This document shows positions 1 to 6,980 of a stretch of 46,180 bases of DNA, one piece after another (position 1 is the first letter of the stretch; every line of letters starts with the position of its first letter). The notes beneath the pieces were generated by a model, which did no database searches, was not told the DNA's origin, and was given only the letters and a program-made list of their open reading frames with translations. A program made the position numbers and the translations under genes. The stretch is from a virus: the IMG/VR virus record IMGVR_UViG_3300036859_000386, positions 1-46,180 of that record. The stretch is one strand, 5' to 3'.

Positions 1-127
1 CGACCACTATGACAGCGGCCGCGCCGTCAACGGCCCGACGATCGAGGCCACCGCAGCGAAGCCCAACGAGATCCGCCACGCACGCGCCTGGGCGCGCGAC
101 GGCTCGAGCCGCGAGCGCGCAGTTCGC
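1..127. repeat. Terminal direct repeat, left copy (circular assembly overlap)
   Basis: This stretch is identical to the last 127 bases of the window (46054-46180). An exact 127-base overlap is what a de Bruijn assembler leaves when a circular molecule is closed with k=127. The reading frame of the gene at 45764 runs through the junction, which supports true circularity or circular permutation. The non-redundant genome would be 46,053 bp. A genuine short terminal redundancy of the virion DNA is less likely, given the exact length. Confidence 0.93.
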
Positions 128-230
128 TGGCTGATCCGCTGGCTGCGCTACTGCCGCAAGCAACAACAAGCTCCGGCCGGCATTCGAGGCGATGGGCTAT
201 GCCTGGTGTCTGGAGGAGGCGGGGCTGTGA
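2..230 (+). CDS. 3' part of the cysteine-rich hypothetical protein that begins at 45764
   Basis: This continues the gene that starts at 45764 across the circular junction. The frame of codons beginning at base 2 is open and has no stop before 715. A second frame, open from 135, ends in a TGA at 228-230 that overlaps the GTG at 227 (GTGA), the junction style used throughout this operon. Its last residues (AFEAMGYAWCLEEAGL) look protein-like, while the other frame gives low-complexity text. I infer that the real protein switches frame near the CAACAACAAG at 161-170. One extra base in the assembly, a phage mutation or a +1 slip would all do this. Function is unknown. Confidence 0.6.
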
Positions 231-715
231 GCGACAAGAGCACCATCGAGTGGACCGACGCCCTCCGCCGACGATTCTGGTTCTACGTGCAGAAATCATC
301 TGGTTGCTGGCTATGGACGGCCGGCACCTTCGGCGGCCGATACGGACAATTCCGCGCTGGCAAACAAAAAGTGCGCGCGCATCGTGCGGCATGGCTCCTA
401 GCTGGTAAGACGATCCCGGCGGGATTGATCCTATGCCACCGTTGTGACAACGCGAAATGCGTACGCACATCACATCTGTTCCTCGGCACGGACGCCGACA
501 ACGCCAGGGATCGCGATCTCAAAGGCAGAACATCGAAGCGTCCGACGACTCGCCTGCCGGGTGAACTCAATCCGGCTGCGCGGCTGACCGAGCAGCAAGT
601 AGCTGAGATTCGGCGCCGAAATGTTGGCGGAGAGAGCCAGCGCACGCTTGCGGCGGCGTTCAATATATCGCAGAGCCAAGTGGGCAATATCGTGCGCGGC
701 AAATCATGGCGGTAG
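227..715 (+). CDS. HNH homing endonuclease carrying the first codons of a DUF5131 gene
   Basis: The 162-aa product has a typical phage HNH homing-endonuclease core. A GCWLW segment is followed by an HR..W helix and an L.CHRCDN.KCV..SHLFLGT..DN..D...KGR block with the His, Cys and Asn residues expected of the HNH fold. The C-terminal ~45 residues form a helix-turn-helix (LTEQQVAEIRRRN ... NISQSQVGNIVRG) of the kind these enzymes use for DNA recognition. The N-terminus, SDKSTIEWTDA, is not HNH-like. It matches the usual beginning of DUF5131 proteins, and the next gene repeats it as SRIEWTDA. The gene therefore appears to have inserted after about 12 codons of DUF5131 and taken over its start. 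I chose the GTG at 227, in a GTGA overlap with the upstream stop; a GTG at 206 is in the same frame. Confidence 0.85.
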   Translation: MSDKSTIEWTDALRRRFWFYVQKSSGCWLWTAGTFGGRYGQFRAGKQKVRAHRAAWLLAGKTIPAGLILCHRCDNAKCVRTSHLFLGTDADNARDRDLKGRTSKRPTTRLPGELNPAARLTEQQVAEIRRRNVGGESQRTLAAAFNISQSQVGNIVRGKSWR

Positions 716-1680
716 ATCAGTCTCGCATCGAATGGACGGATGCGACATGGTCGCCGGTGCGCGGCTGCTCGATCGTCTCGAAGGGGTGCACCAACTGCTA
801 TGCCATGCGACAAGGGCATCGGTTCAACTACGCCGGCGGGCCCTATGAGGGGCTGACCAAACTGACGAAAGGAGGCCCGGTCTGGAGCGGTGAGATCCGC
901 CTGGTGCCGGAGCTGCTTGATGCGCCATTGCACTGGAAGCGGCCGCGCCGCATCTTCGTGAACAGTATGAGTGACCTGTTCCACGAGCGCGTGTCGGACG
1001 AGTACATCACCAGCGTGTGGCGCACGATGGCTGACGCGCAGCAACACATCTTCCAGATCCTCACGAAGCGGCCGCAGCGGATGCTCGACTACTTACTGCC
1101 GAGCCTGTCCATCGGCGGCATCATCGCCGCACCGCTGCCGAACGTCTGGCTCGGCGTCAGCGTGGAGGACCAAGCCACGGCCGACGAGCGCATTCCGCTC
1201 CTCCTGCAGGCGCCGGCGGCGGTGCGGTTCATCAGTGCGGAGCCACTGCTTGGAGCGATTAGTCTCGGCGCCGTAGGGAACGGCCCATGGTGGAACACCC
1301 TGACAGGATGCGGAGATCGTGCCGGACCGCAGGGGCTGGAGCACATGGAGCAAGTGAAACCGCTCAACTGGATTATCGTCGGCGGCGAGTCTGGCCACGG
1401 CGCGCGCCCGATGCATCCGGACTGGGCGCGATCGTTGCGCGATCAATGTGCAGCCGCACGCGTGCCGTTCTTCTTCAAGCAATGGGGTAACTGGATGCCG
1501 ACGCGCTCCATCATCCCGGGTGCTAGATCCGGTGCGATCGACATTGAAGGAAAAGTTCCACCGCTGAGCGAACTCGACAAGATGGTCGCCGGCAAGGGCC
1601 GGGTGCTGATGGCGCGTGTCGACAAAAAAACCGCCGGCCGCGAGCTCGATGGCCGCACGCACGACGAGTATCCGGCATGA
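706..1680 (+). CDS. DUF5131 family protein (phage Gp37/Gp68-like)
   Basis: The 324-aa product starts with DQSRIEWTDATWSPVRGC and has three clustered cysteines (Cys21, Cys28, Cys31 in GC...GCTNCYAM), the signature of the DUF5131 or Gp37/Gp68 family. It also has the family's FVNSMSDLFHE, VWLGVSVEDQ, FISAEPLLG and IIVGGESGHGARP blocks, so it looks full length and intact. The cysteine arrangement recalls metal or iron-sulfur binding, but the biochemical role of the family is not established. The ATG at 706 overlaps the end of the HNH gene. The stop overlaps the next ATG (ATGA), so translation is probably coupled. Confidence 0.9.
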   Translation: MAVDQSRIEWTDATWSPVRGCSIVSKGCTNCYAMRQGHRFNYAGGPYEGLTKLTKGGPVWSGEIRLVPELLDAPLHWKRPRRIFVNSMSDLFHERVSDEYITSVWRTMADAQQHIFQILTKRPQRMLDYLLPSLSIGGIIAAPLPNVWLGVSVEDQATADERIPLLLQAPAAVRFISAEPLLGAISLGAVGNGPWWNTLTGCGDRAGPQGLEHMEQVKPLNWIIVGGESGHGARPMHPDWARSLRDQCAAARVPFFFKQWGNWMPTRSIIPGARSGAIDIEGKVPPLSELDKMVAGKGRVLMARVDKKTAGRELDGRTHDEYPA

Positions 1681-2051
1681 TTTGGCCAGACTGGCGCGGC
1701 AGCTTCGACGGCCGGCCGGCCATGTGGATCAAGACGCTCTTCGACAGCCTCGGCTGCAAGCTCGAGCTCCACAAGTTTGTGCGCGCCGACGACATCGACT
1801 GCTTTCATACCCACCCGGCCTATGCGCTGCGCATCATTCTGCGCGGCGGTTACGTCGAGGAATCAGAATGCGGCACGCTGATCGCTTGGCGCGCCGGCGA
1901 CGTCGGCCTGGTGAAGCCATGGACCTCGCACCGCGTCCATGCCCTGCTCTGTGGCCGGCCGGCATACACGCTCTGGATCCGCGGCCCGAAGATCGCCGCG
2001 GTCCAGTTGCGCGGCAGCGGTTGGCGTAAGCAATCCCCCCCCAATCCCTAG
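1677..2051 (+). CDS. Small cupin-fold protein
   Basis: The 124-aa product has a cupin-like pattern. An FHTHPAYALRIILRGGYVEE strand pair carries the candidate metal-binding HxH. It is followed by a W.AGDVGL.KPW.SHRV turn that would supply another His, and by a final AYTLWIRGPK strand. Similar proteins occur in tailed phages as hypotheticals, and I cannot assign a substrate. The ATG lies in an ATGA overlap with DUF5131, so it belongs to the same rightward operon. No signal peptide or membrane segment is visible. Confidence 0.75.
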   Translation: MIWPDWRGSFDGRPAMWIKTLFDSLGCKLELHKFVRADDIDCFHTHPAYALRIILRGGYVEESECGTLIAWRAGDVGLVKPWTSHRVHALLCGRPAYTLWIRGPKIAAVQLRGSGWRKQSPPNP

Positions 2052-2052
2052 A

Positions 2053-2259
2053 ATGCGCCCGTCCGTCCGTGCCCTCCTCGACTACCTCGCGGAGCTGCTC
2101 GTCGCTGACCATATCAAGCGCGAGGCGCCGGAACCGGCCGATTTGACCGATACGCCCAATGGGTGTATAGTGGAACCTCCTGAGAAGAGAGACGACCATG
2201 CTGAAAGCAGCCCTGTACGCCCGCTACTCGACGGACAACCAGCGCCGCACGTCGATTGA
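2053..2259 (+). CDS. Small hypothetical phage protein
   Basis: An ATG directly after the cupin stop opens a 68-codon frame. It begins with an amphipathic ALLDYLAELLVADHIK helix that I recognise as common in small phage hypotheticals. The last third overlaps the integrase start by 62 bases and the integrase promoter lies inside the gene. The natural protein may have been shorter, with its 3' end replaced when the integrase module was joined. The function is unknown. Confidence 0.5.
   Translation: MRPSVRALLDYLAELLVADHIKREAPEPADLTDTPNGCIVEPPEKRDDHAESSPVRPLLDGQPAPHVD
2143..2171 (+). promoter_or_regulatory. Sigma-70-type promoter of the integrase gene
   Basis: TTGACC (2143-2148) and TATAGT (2166-2171) are separated by exactly 17 bases, a near-consensus housekeeping promoter in an otherwise GC-rich context. 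Transcription would start near 2178, 20 bases before the integrase ATG. The integrase could therefore be expressed without the early operon promoter. Confidence 0.8.
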
Positions 2260-3823
2260 CGACCAGATGCGCCAGGGACGCGCGCGCGCCGCGCTCGAGG
2301 CGGTCGGCGTCGACGCCGAGAACCTCTATAGCGACGACGAGACCTCTGGATCCGTGCCGATCGAGAGCCGCCCGGGCAGCTCGAGGCTGATGCGCGACGC
2401 GGCCGCCGGCCGCTTCCAGGTCCTCATCATCGAGGCGCTCGACCGCTTCTCGCGCAACCTGGTCGACCAGGAGCGCATGGTGCGGCGCCTGGAGCACCGC
2501 GGCGTGCGCATCCTCGCCTATGCCGACGGCTACGACTCGAGCCAGGATGGCCGCGAGTTCCTGCGCCAGGTGCGCGGCAGCTTCAACGAGCAGCTGCTGC
2601 GCGACATCGGCAAGAAAACGCACCGCGGCCTCGGCGGCCAGGTCGAGCGCGGCTTCCACGCCGGCGGCCGCTCCTACGGCTACCGCTCGGAGATCGCCGG
2701 CGTCGATGGCAAGGGCGAGCCGATTGGCCACCGCCTGCTCACCGACGAGGACGAGGCCGGGCACGTGCGCTGGATCTTCGCGCGCTACGCCGAGGGCTGG
2801 AGCTGCCAGCGCATCGCGAGCGATCTTAACCGCCGCGGCGTGCCCGCGCCTCGGGGCGGCACGTGGGCGGTGTCGGCGCTCTACGGCTCGCCGGCGAAGG
2901 GCTCGGGCGTCATCAATAACGAGCTCTACATCGGCAATTACGTGTGGAACCGCAGCAAGTGGACGAAGGACCCGGACACCGGCAAGCGCCAGCGCGGCGA
3001 CCGGCCGCGCGAGGAGTGGAAGGTGGTCTCGCGGCCCGAGCTCGCGATCGTCGAGCCCGGGATCTGGCGCCAGGTGCGCGCACGCATGGACCGGCCGCGC
3101 CTCGCCGGCGGCCGCCGCGGCAAGGGCGCGCAGCCGCGCTCGCTTTTCGGCGGCCTGATGACCTGCGGCAAGTGCGGCGGGGCGGTGGTGGCGGTAAACG
3201 AGCGCACGTATGGCTGTGCAGCAAGGAAGGACCGGGGTGTACACGTCTGCACTGGAGTCCTGGTCCACCGTCAGCAGCTCGACGCGCGCCTCCTCAGCCT
3301 AGTGCGCGACGAGCTCCTCTCGCCAGAGGCGATCGCCGCCGTGCAGGCCAATGTCGTCCGGATCCTGGGCGCGACGAAGAAGCAGCGCGACGGCGCCGAG
3401 GCCCGCACGCGATCGCGCCTGGCCGAGCTCGAGCGCGAGATCGGCCACATGGTCGACGCGGTGGCAAGCTTCGGCCCCTCGGAGGCCCTCAAGGCGCGCC
3501 TGCAGGCGGCAGAGAAGGAGCGTGCGGCGCTGGCGGAGTCCAAGGCCCGCGCCCCGGCGCCGGCCGCGATCCCGGGCATCGTGGCGGCCTACAGGCGCAT
3601 GGTGGCCGACCTGCAGAAGGCGCTCGAGCGCGACGTGCTGCGCGCGCGCGACCTGCTGCAGGGCGCCTTGGGCGCGATCAAGCTGGTGCCGGAGGGGAAG
3701 GCGGTGTACGCCGAGATCGAGACAGGCGCCGAACGCCTGCTGATGGCGGCCGGCGCGAATCTGTCTCTGGAAGTGGTTGCGGGGACCTGCTCTGTTACCC
3801 GGAGACGCATCCGGGTCCGGTGA
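2198..3823 (+). CDS. int: Large serine recombinase (phage integrase)
   Basis: The 541-aa product has the layout of a large serine integrase. The N-terminal resolvase domain begins LKAALYARYSTDNQ with the nucleophile at about Ser11, and has the D.FSRN (EALDRFSRNLVDQ) and Q..G.F.E motifs. A recombinase domain follows at roughly residues 150-300. A zinc ribbon at about 322-352 has CGKC, then further cysteines (YGCAARKDRGVHVC). An Ala/Glu-rich coiled coil precedes the C-terminus. Enzymes of this family join attP and attB without high-energy cofactors, which marks the phage as temperate. A weak AGAAGAGAG ribosome site precedes the ATG, and a near-consensus promoter lies at 2143-2171. The attP site should be close, but I could not identify it. 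Confidence 0.95.
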   Translation: MLKAALYARYSTDNQRRTSIDDQMRQGRARAALEAVGVDAENLYSDDETSGSVPIESRPGSSRLMRDAAAGRFQVLIIEALDRFSRNLVDQERMVRRLEHRGVRILAYADGYDSSQDGREFLRQVRGSFNEQLLRDIGKKTHRGLGGQVERGFHAGGRSYGYRSEIAGVDGKGEPIGHRLLTDEDEAGHVRWIFARYAEGWSCQRIASDLNRRGVPAPRGGTWAVSALYGSPAKGSGVINNELYIGNYVWNRSKWTKDPDTGKRQRGDRPREEWKVVSRPELAIVEPGIWRQVRARMDRPRLAGGRRGKGAQPRSLFGGLMTCGKCGGAVVAVNERTYGCAARKDRGVHVCTGVLVHRQQLDARLLSLVRDELLSPEAIAAVQANVVRILGATKKQRDGAEARTRSRLAELEREIGHMVDAVASFGPSEALKARLQAAEKERAALAESKARAPAPAAIPGIVAAYRRMVADLQKALERDVLRARDLLQGALGAIKLVPEGKAVYAEIETGAERLLMAAGANLSLEVVAGTCSVTRRRIRVR

Positions 3824-3899
3824 GGACCCCAACCAGTGGAGCCGGCGATTATATAGCCCTACCGCACCACAGCACAACCATTTCGCTAGACTGCCGCCC

Positions 3900-4160
3900 A
3901 TGCCGACGCCCAAACCAGCCGAGATCCGCCGCGCCCGCGAGGCCGCCGGCCTCACTCAGACGGAAGCGGGAGCGCTCGTGCACGCTAGCCTGCGCACCTG
4001 GCAGCACTGGGAGGCCGAAGGCGAGGAGCACCGCGGCATGCCGGGCGCCGTGTGGGAGCTTTTCAACGTGAAGCTGAAAGCCCGCGCCCTGCTCGATCGC
4101 GGGAAGGTCACCGCCCGAGAACTCCGCGACCTCGGGCTGACGCTGACGCCCAAACCTTAG
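3900..4160 (+). CDS. Small helix-turn-helix regulator
   Basis: The 86-aa product has an N-terminal Xre-like HTH at about residues 5-45 (EIRRAREAAGLTQTEAGALVHASLRTWQHWEAE). It is followed by a helical tail with a second HTH-like segment (GKVTARELRDLGLTLTP). Proteins of this type accompany integrases or sit at phage ends and are presumed DNA-binding regulators. The start is the ATG at 3900; longer readings run back into the integrase. It is the last rightward gene before converging leftward transcription. A TATATA at 3850-3855 could be a -10, but I see no matching -35. Confidence 0.75.
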   Translation: MPTPKPAEIRRAREAAGLTQTEAGALVHASLRTWQHWEAEGEEHRGMPGAVWELFNVKLKARALLDRGKVTARELRDLGLTLTPKP

Positions 4161-4201
4161 AAAAGCAAAAAGCGCCCGAACCCCTCGCGGGATCCGGGCG
4201 C
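4161..4201 (-). terminator. Intrinsic terminator ending the leftward operon
   Basis: GCGCCCG (4172-4178) pairs with CGGGCGC (4195-4201). On the minus strand the stem is followed by TTTTTGCTTTTCT, a strong U-tract. It lies where the leftward late operon meets the rightward HTH gene. On the plus strand the downstream sequence is only weakly T-rich, so any bidirectional action is uncertain. Confidence 0.8.
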
Positions 4202-4218
4202 GATTCGCCTTGTTGTTA

Positions 4219-4350
4219 TTACTGCTGGAGCGCGGTTACTGTGGGGTCGGCTTCAAGGTTCGCGATCGGCGGTCCAAACTGCCGGCGGCCGTAGGTCGTC
4301 CATTGGCCGTAACTAAGCCGGACATCGGGCTCCGCGGCACTACCAGAAAT
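4219..4350 (-). CDS. Tiny last gene of the late operon, apparent ATT start
   Basis: A 43-codon frame ends in TAA at 4219-4221 and has a protein-like C-terminus (FGPPIANLEADPTVTALQQ). It has no ATG, GTG or TTG start before the upstream stop at 4363-4365. However, GGGAAGG (4363-4357) lies six bases before ATT TCT GGT (ISGS...), exactly where a start is expected. Either the rare ATT codon is used or an ATG start has mutated and the gene is now silent. The function is not recognised. Confidence 0.45.
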   Translation of the reverse strand: MSGSAAEPDVRLSYGQWTTYGRRQFGPPIANLEADPTVTALQQ

Positions 4351-4386
4351 TGATTGCCTTCCCTAGGGAGCTCCGCGCTCCAATTC

Positions 4387-4785
4387 CTATGCGGTGGCAT
4401 CACCATTCGTCACGAAGCCGTGCCACTTGCAATGATCGTCCTGTTCCTGGATCGACGGTTGCAGCGTCAGATCATGTAGTCCTGTCCCCGTTGCGCGCCA
4501 GCGCATCGTCTGCCCATCTTTGTTCCTGCCGATCTCTGGCGGGACCGGCGATCCCTCGAACCAGATGTAGATGCTGTGCGCGCCAACATCGGCAGTCTCA
4601 GCGACAAACGACTTCGGGCAGAGGAACCTGATGCCGTGCGCTTCAGCAAATGTATCGACCGGGGTGAACCAGTCCTGGTAGTCCCTATGGCCGGGCTTGC
4701 CAGGCGGGTTGAGACGCAAATGCTCCTCGCTGGCTGGGCGCCGCTCATGCGCGAGGAACTGGGGCTCGAGATCGGTCAGCTTCAC
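4387..4785 (-). CDS. DUF6527 family protein
   Basis: The 132-aa product has features I associate with DUF6527. It starts VKLTDLEPQFL, has a DTFAEAHGIRFLCPKSF segment with a lone Cys, and ends CKWHGFVTNGDA. The family is common in phages and its role is unknown. I chose the GTG at 4785 because it overlaps the upstream stop (GTGA) and gives the usual family N-terminus; an upstream ATG would add six residues. The gene follows the spanin pair in the leftward late operon. Confidence 0.7.
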   Translation of the reverse strand: MKLTDLEPQFLAHERRPASEEHLRLNPPGKPGHRDYQDWFTPVDTFAEAHGIRFLCPKSFVAETADVGAHSIYIWFEGSPVPPEIGRNKDGQTMRWRATGTGLHDLTLQPSIQEQDDHCKWHGFVTNGDATA

Positions 4786-5072
4786 GGCGGAATCCTCGAG
4801 CACCCCTCCACCACCGCCTCCAGCTCGGCCGCGTAGATCTCGAGCCTCGTACGATCGCTCCAGGCCGCGAGCGTGCGGGTGTAGCGGTCCATCGCCATCA
4901 GCTCCGCCTCCGTGCGCACAGCAGGCCGCGCAGGCCTGCCGGCGGGCGAAATACAGGCCGTTGGCACATAGACATTCACGGTCTTCGGCACGACCACGCT
5001 GGAGGCGCAGCCGGGGGCCAGGGCAGCCGCGGCGGGCAGGGCCGCGAGGAGGAGGAGATACGGCTTTGTCAC
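4782..5072 (-). CDS. Outer-membrane spanin-like lipoprotein (Rz1 type)
   Basis: The 96-aa product starts VTKPYLLLLAALPAAAALAPGC. This is a hydrophobic signal followed by a cysteine at about residue 22 that fits a lipoprotein cleavage site. The mature part is proline-rich early on (SPAGRPARPAV) and ends in a charged helix. In the spanin model it sits in the outer membrane and joins the inner-membrane partner encoded just upstream to fuse the two membranes at lysis. The GTG at 5072 overlaps the partner's stop. Proline content and position support the call more than sequence similarity does. Confidence 0.65.
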   Translation of the reverse strand: MTKPYLLLLAALPAAAALAPGCASSVVVPKTVNVYVPTACISPAGRPARPAVRTEAELMAMDRYTRTLAAWSDRTRLEIYAAELEAVVEGCSRIPP

Positions 5073-5467
5073 CGCGGCGCCCCGGCTTTCGATTCGATGG
5101 CCGCCCATGCTTCGTCGCAGCCGGCCGGTTTGCCGTCTGGGCCGGCCGGGGGCTTCTTCTTGATCAGGTCCTCGATGCGCCGCACGGCCTGGGTGCCGCC
5201 GGCGTGCAGGCGCCTGGCCTCGGCCAGCAATTGCTCGCCCTGGGCGATGGCGGCAGCGCCGGCCTTCTCGCCGGCCTCCACGCTCGCGCTACAGGCGTTC
5301 ACGGCGACCACCAGGACCTCGCTCTGGTCCTCGAGGCGCTGGATCTTCTCCCCCAGCCGCCAGCCGTTCACCGTCCAGCCGCCGGCGGCGGCCGCGACGA
5401 GCGCGATGGCGGCGATGCCGAGGCGAATGAGCAGCCGGATCTGGTCGGGGGTCAATGTCAGCACCAT
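5069..5467 (-). CDS. Inner-membrane spanin-like protein (Rz type)
   Basis: The 132-aa product has a single N-terminal membrane anchor (LIRLGIAAIALVAAAAGGW, about residues 13-31). A long periplasmic helical region follows (LEDQSEVLVVAVNACSASVEAGEKAGAAAIAQGEQLLAEARRL is summarised here as an uninterrupted Ala/Glu-rich helix), and it ends with a Cys-containing tail. This is the topology of an Rz-like i-spanin. The downstream lipoprotein gene begins in a GTGA overlap, as spanin pairs often do. The ATG at 5467 was chosen because the preceding residues are low-complexity and overlap the nuclease gene. Confidence 0.65.
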   Translation of the reverse strand: MVLTLTPDQIRLLIRLGIAAIALVAAAAGGWTVNGWRLGEKIQRLEDQSEVLVVAVNACSASVEAGEKAGAAAIAQGEQLLAEARRLHAGGTQAVRRIEDLIKKKPPAGPDGKPAGCDEAWAAIESKAGAPR

Positions 5468-5826
5468 GGCGTTCCTCGTGCGGCATAGGGCCTGAAAACC
5501 CCGGCCGCGAGGCCCGCATCGGGAAGCGAGATGCCGTCGACGATGACATCGCCCAGGATCCGGCCGAACGAATCGCGCTGCGGCTTCTCGATGGAGACCT
5601 TGAGCACGATCTCCTTGCCGTTGGTCAGCGCGGCCGCGGTGAACATCTTCGCCTTCATCGCCAGGTCGCGCTCGCACGCGAGCTTGGCGTGCATCTCCGG
5701 CGCGTCGATACGCACGAAGCGCACCCGCTCCTCATGCGCGGCATGGTTTGGCCACACCCGGGCGTTCACGTCGATCGTGTCGCCATCGACGACCGACCAC
5801 CAGAAGACGAATGCGACGAAGCTCAC
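5458..5826 (-). CDS. Staphylococcal-nuclease-like (SNase/thermonuclease) protein
   Basis: The 122-aa product shows the SNase fold motifs in order. VVDGDTIDV carries the metal-binding Asp, RVRFVRIDAPE has the Arg and Asp-Ala-Pro-Glu catalytic pair, and RDSFGRILGDV has the second Arg, followed by the usual DAGLA.GV.RPY ending. The family cleaves DNA or RNA with calcium. The N-terminus (MSFVAFVFWWS) is hydrophobic but too short for a clear signal peptide, so localisation is open. The GTG start overlaps the TGA of the 45-aa gene upstream. Host DNA breakdown at lysis is one possible role. Confidence 0.85.
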   Translation of the reverse strand: MSFVAFVFWWSVVDGDTIDVNARVWPNHAAHEERVRFVRIDAPEMHAKLACERDLAMKAKMFTAAALTNGKEIVLKVSIEKPQRDSFGRILGDVIVDGISLPDAGLAAGVFRPYAARGTPWC

Positions 5827-5960
5827 GATCGCCGCCTATCCGGGTTGCGCCTGCGCGGTTTGTGCTTGGCTGGCGATGGGAAGAAGGCTATTACTTTCTT
5901 ACGCTCGCTCTTGCCAATGGGATAGCTCCGTATGAACTCATGAGCCATTTTCAACGACAT
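5823..5960 (-). CDS. 45-aa basic hypothetical protein
   Basis: The ATG at 5960 opens a 45-codon frame whose TGA overlaps the GTG of the nuclease gene (GTGA), the junction style used across the operon. The product starts MSLKMAHEFIRSYP and ends in a very basic tail (KHKPRRRNPDRRRS). The tail suggests binding to nucleic acid, though this is inference. No homologue is recognised. Confidence 0.6.
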   Translation of the reverse strand: MSLKMAHEFIRSYPIGKSERKKVIAFFPSPAKHKPRRRNPDRRRS

Positions 5961-5991
5961 GTCGATCTTGCTCCTCGACCGCGTGGGCACA

Positions 5992-6663
5992 CTAGGGATA
6001 AACCTTCCAGACCGGCACCTGCTGCACCTGCCATTCGATTCCGGCGGCGTATTTCACTCGAATGGCATCAATATTGAAATACGGCACGTCGATCACGATG
6101 CGCAGCACATGGCGTCCAGGCACCATCGGAAAGGTCTCGGTCAGACCGCGCCACTGGAATATGTGAAAGCTTCCCGTTGAAGCACCTACGCCGGTGCTCT
6201 TGGTGACCGTGGCGCCATCGAGCTCGACGTGATATGCGGGTGCGGTGGTCGAGCTTCCTATGGCGATCATGAGCTCCACCGTGTACATGCCGACGGCGCC
6301 GACCTCGATGGTGTAGTTCAGATACTCGCCGGCCTCGGCGTTGAGGATGTTGTAATTGCCGTCCGGCTCGGCCTGAATGTCCACGTCTTCGGTGAGCCGG
6401 TAGGCCGCCATGCACCATCCGGCCTGGAACGATTGCGCGCAGTTTCCGCGCGAGAGGTCGTGGTAGGCGACACCCTCGCCGCCCTTGTCAAAGTTCTCCG
6501 CTTCCCACTGGGTGACGGAACCTGGCGTCGCGTTGATCTGGATCGGGCCGCCGGTGAACGGATCACCTACCGTGCCGGCGCGCACGTCGAGCAGCAGCCC
6601 CGCGAGAATGAGCGCAATGATCGTGATGATGAGATTCTTCATTTCATTCGCCTTCGCCCTCAT
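5992..6663 (-). CDS. Secreted carbohydrate-binding-module (CBM6/CBM35-like) protein
   Basis: The 223-aa product has an N-terminal signal peptide (MKNLIITIIALILAGLLLDVRAG from residue 8). One beta-sandwich domain follows, resembling CBM6/35: WEAENFDKGGEGVAYHD, YR..EDVDI, GEYLNYTIEV..AGMYTVEL-like strands, VPGRHVLRIVID and a closing FNIDAIRV. Such modules bind cell-surface or plant polysaccharides. No catalytic domain is attached. The ATG at 6663 overlaps the TGA of the 32-aa gene upstream, and the ATG at 6642 gives a cleaner signal peptide. It lies in the lysis cassette. A surface or accessory binding role, or lysogenic conversion, are guesses. Confidence 0.75.
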   Translation of the reverse strand: MRAKANEMKNLIITIIALILAGLLLDVRAGTVGDPFTGGPIQINATPGSVTQWEAENFDKGGEGVAYHDLSRGNCAQSFQAGWCMAAYRLTEDVDIQAEPDGNYNILNAEAGEYLNYTIEVGAVGMYTVELMIAIGSSTTAPAYHVELDGATVTKSTGVGASTGSFHIFQWRGLTETFPMVPGRHVLRIVIDVPYFNIDAIRVKYAAGIEWQVQQVPVWKVYP

Positions 6664-6758
6664 AGGGAGGTTTTCGCGGGCGGTTCAATGTAGAGCAGCC
6701 CGACATAGACCGCGAGCGCCAGCACGACGATGACGAGCCACGGCCAGAGCGAGTTCAC
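6660..6758 (-). CDS. 32-aa single-pass membrane peptide
   Basis: The GTG at 6758 overlaps the previous stop and the TGA overlaps the next ATG, so both junctions support translation. The product is almost entirely one membrane segment (WPWLVIVVLALAVYVGLLYI) with a short polar tail. Its size and place in the lysis cassette would fit a holin accessory or antiholin, but there is no direct evidence. Confidence 0.65.
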   Translation of the reverse strand: MNSLWPWLVIVVLALAVYVGLLYIEPPAKTSL

Positions 6759-6970
6759 TGTGATGGCGGAACGGGCGATTGCTTCAGGTAAGCGGCGAGC
6801 CCGATGAGCGCATTGACGGCCGCCGCGGTCGCCATCACTTTGAACAGCAGCCCGGGCTCGACCAAGTTGAACTGCTGCGGCGAGATGCCGATGGAGGCGA
6901 GCCCGGTGGTAACCCCACCGGCTGCTCCGCTGATGATCGCGGCTACGCCGCCCTTTTGCCACGTATTCAC
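6755..6970 (-). CDS. Small membrane protein of the lysis cassette (holin-like)
   Basis: The 71-aa product starts VNTWQKGGVAAIISGAAGGV and has two hydrophobic stretches (about 8-28 and 45-61) before AAYLKQSPVP. I recognise this pattern from phage hypotheticals beside endolysins. An AGGAGG ribosome site lies just before the GTG at 6970, which decides the start over the longer open frame. A holin-type role is plausible from topology and position. Confidence 0.7.
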   Translation of the reverse strand: MNTWQKGGVAAIISGAAGGVTTGLASIGISPQQFNLVEPGLLFKVMATAAAVNALIGLAAYLKQSPVPPSQ

Positions 6971-6980
6971 AGAAGCCTCC

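Noticed and set aside
2114-3268. 384-codon open frame on the - strand
   Set aside because: It lies antisense to the serine integrase and is Ala/Arg/Leu low-complexity sequence without motifs.
3797-3816. Hairpin ACCCGGA/TCCGGGT near the integrase end as terminator or attP core
   Set aside because: No T-tract follows and no clear attP-like dyad with a central dinucleotide could be defined.
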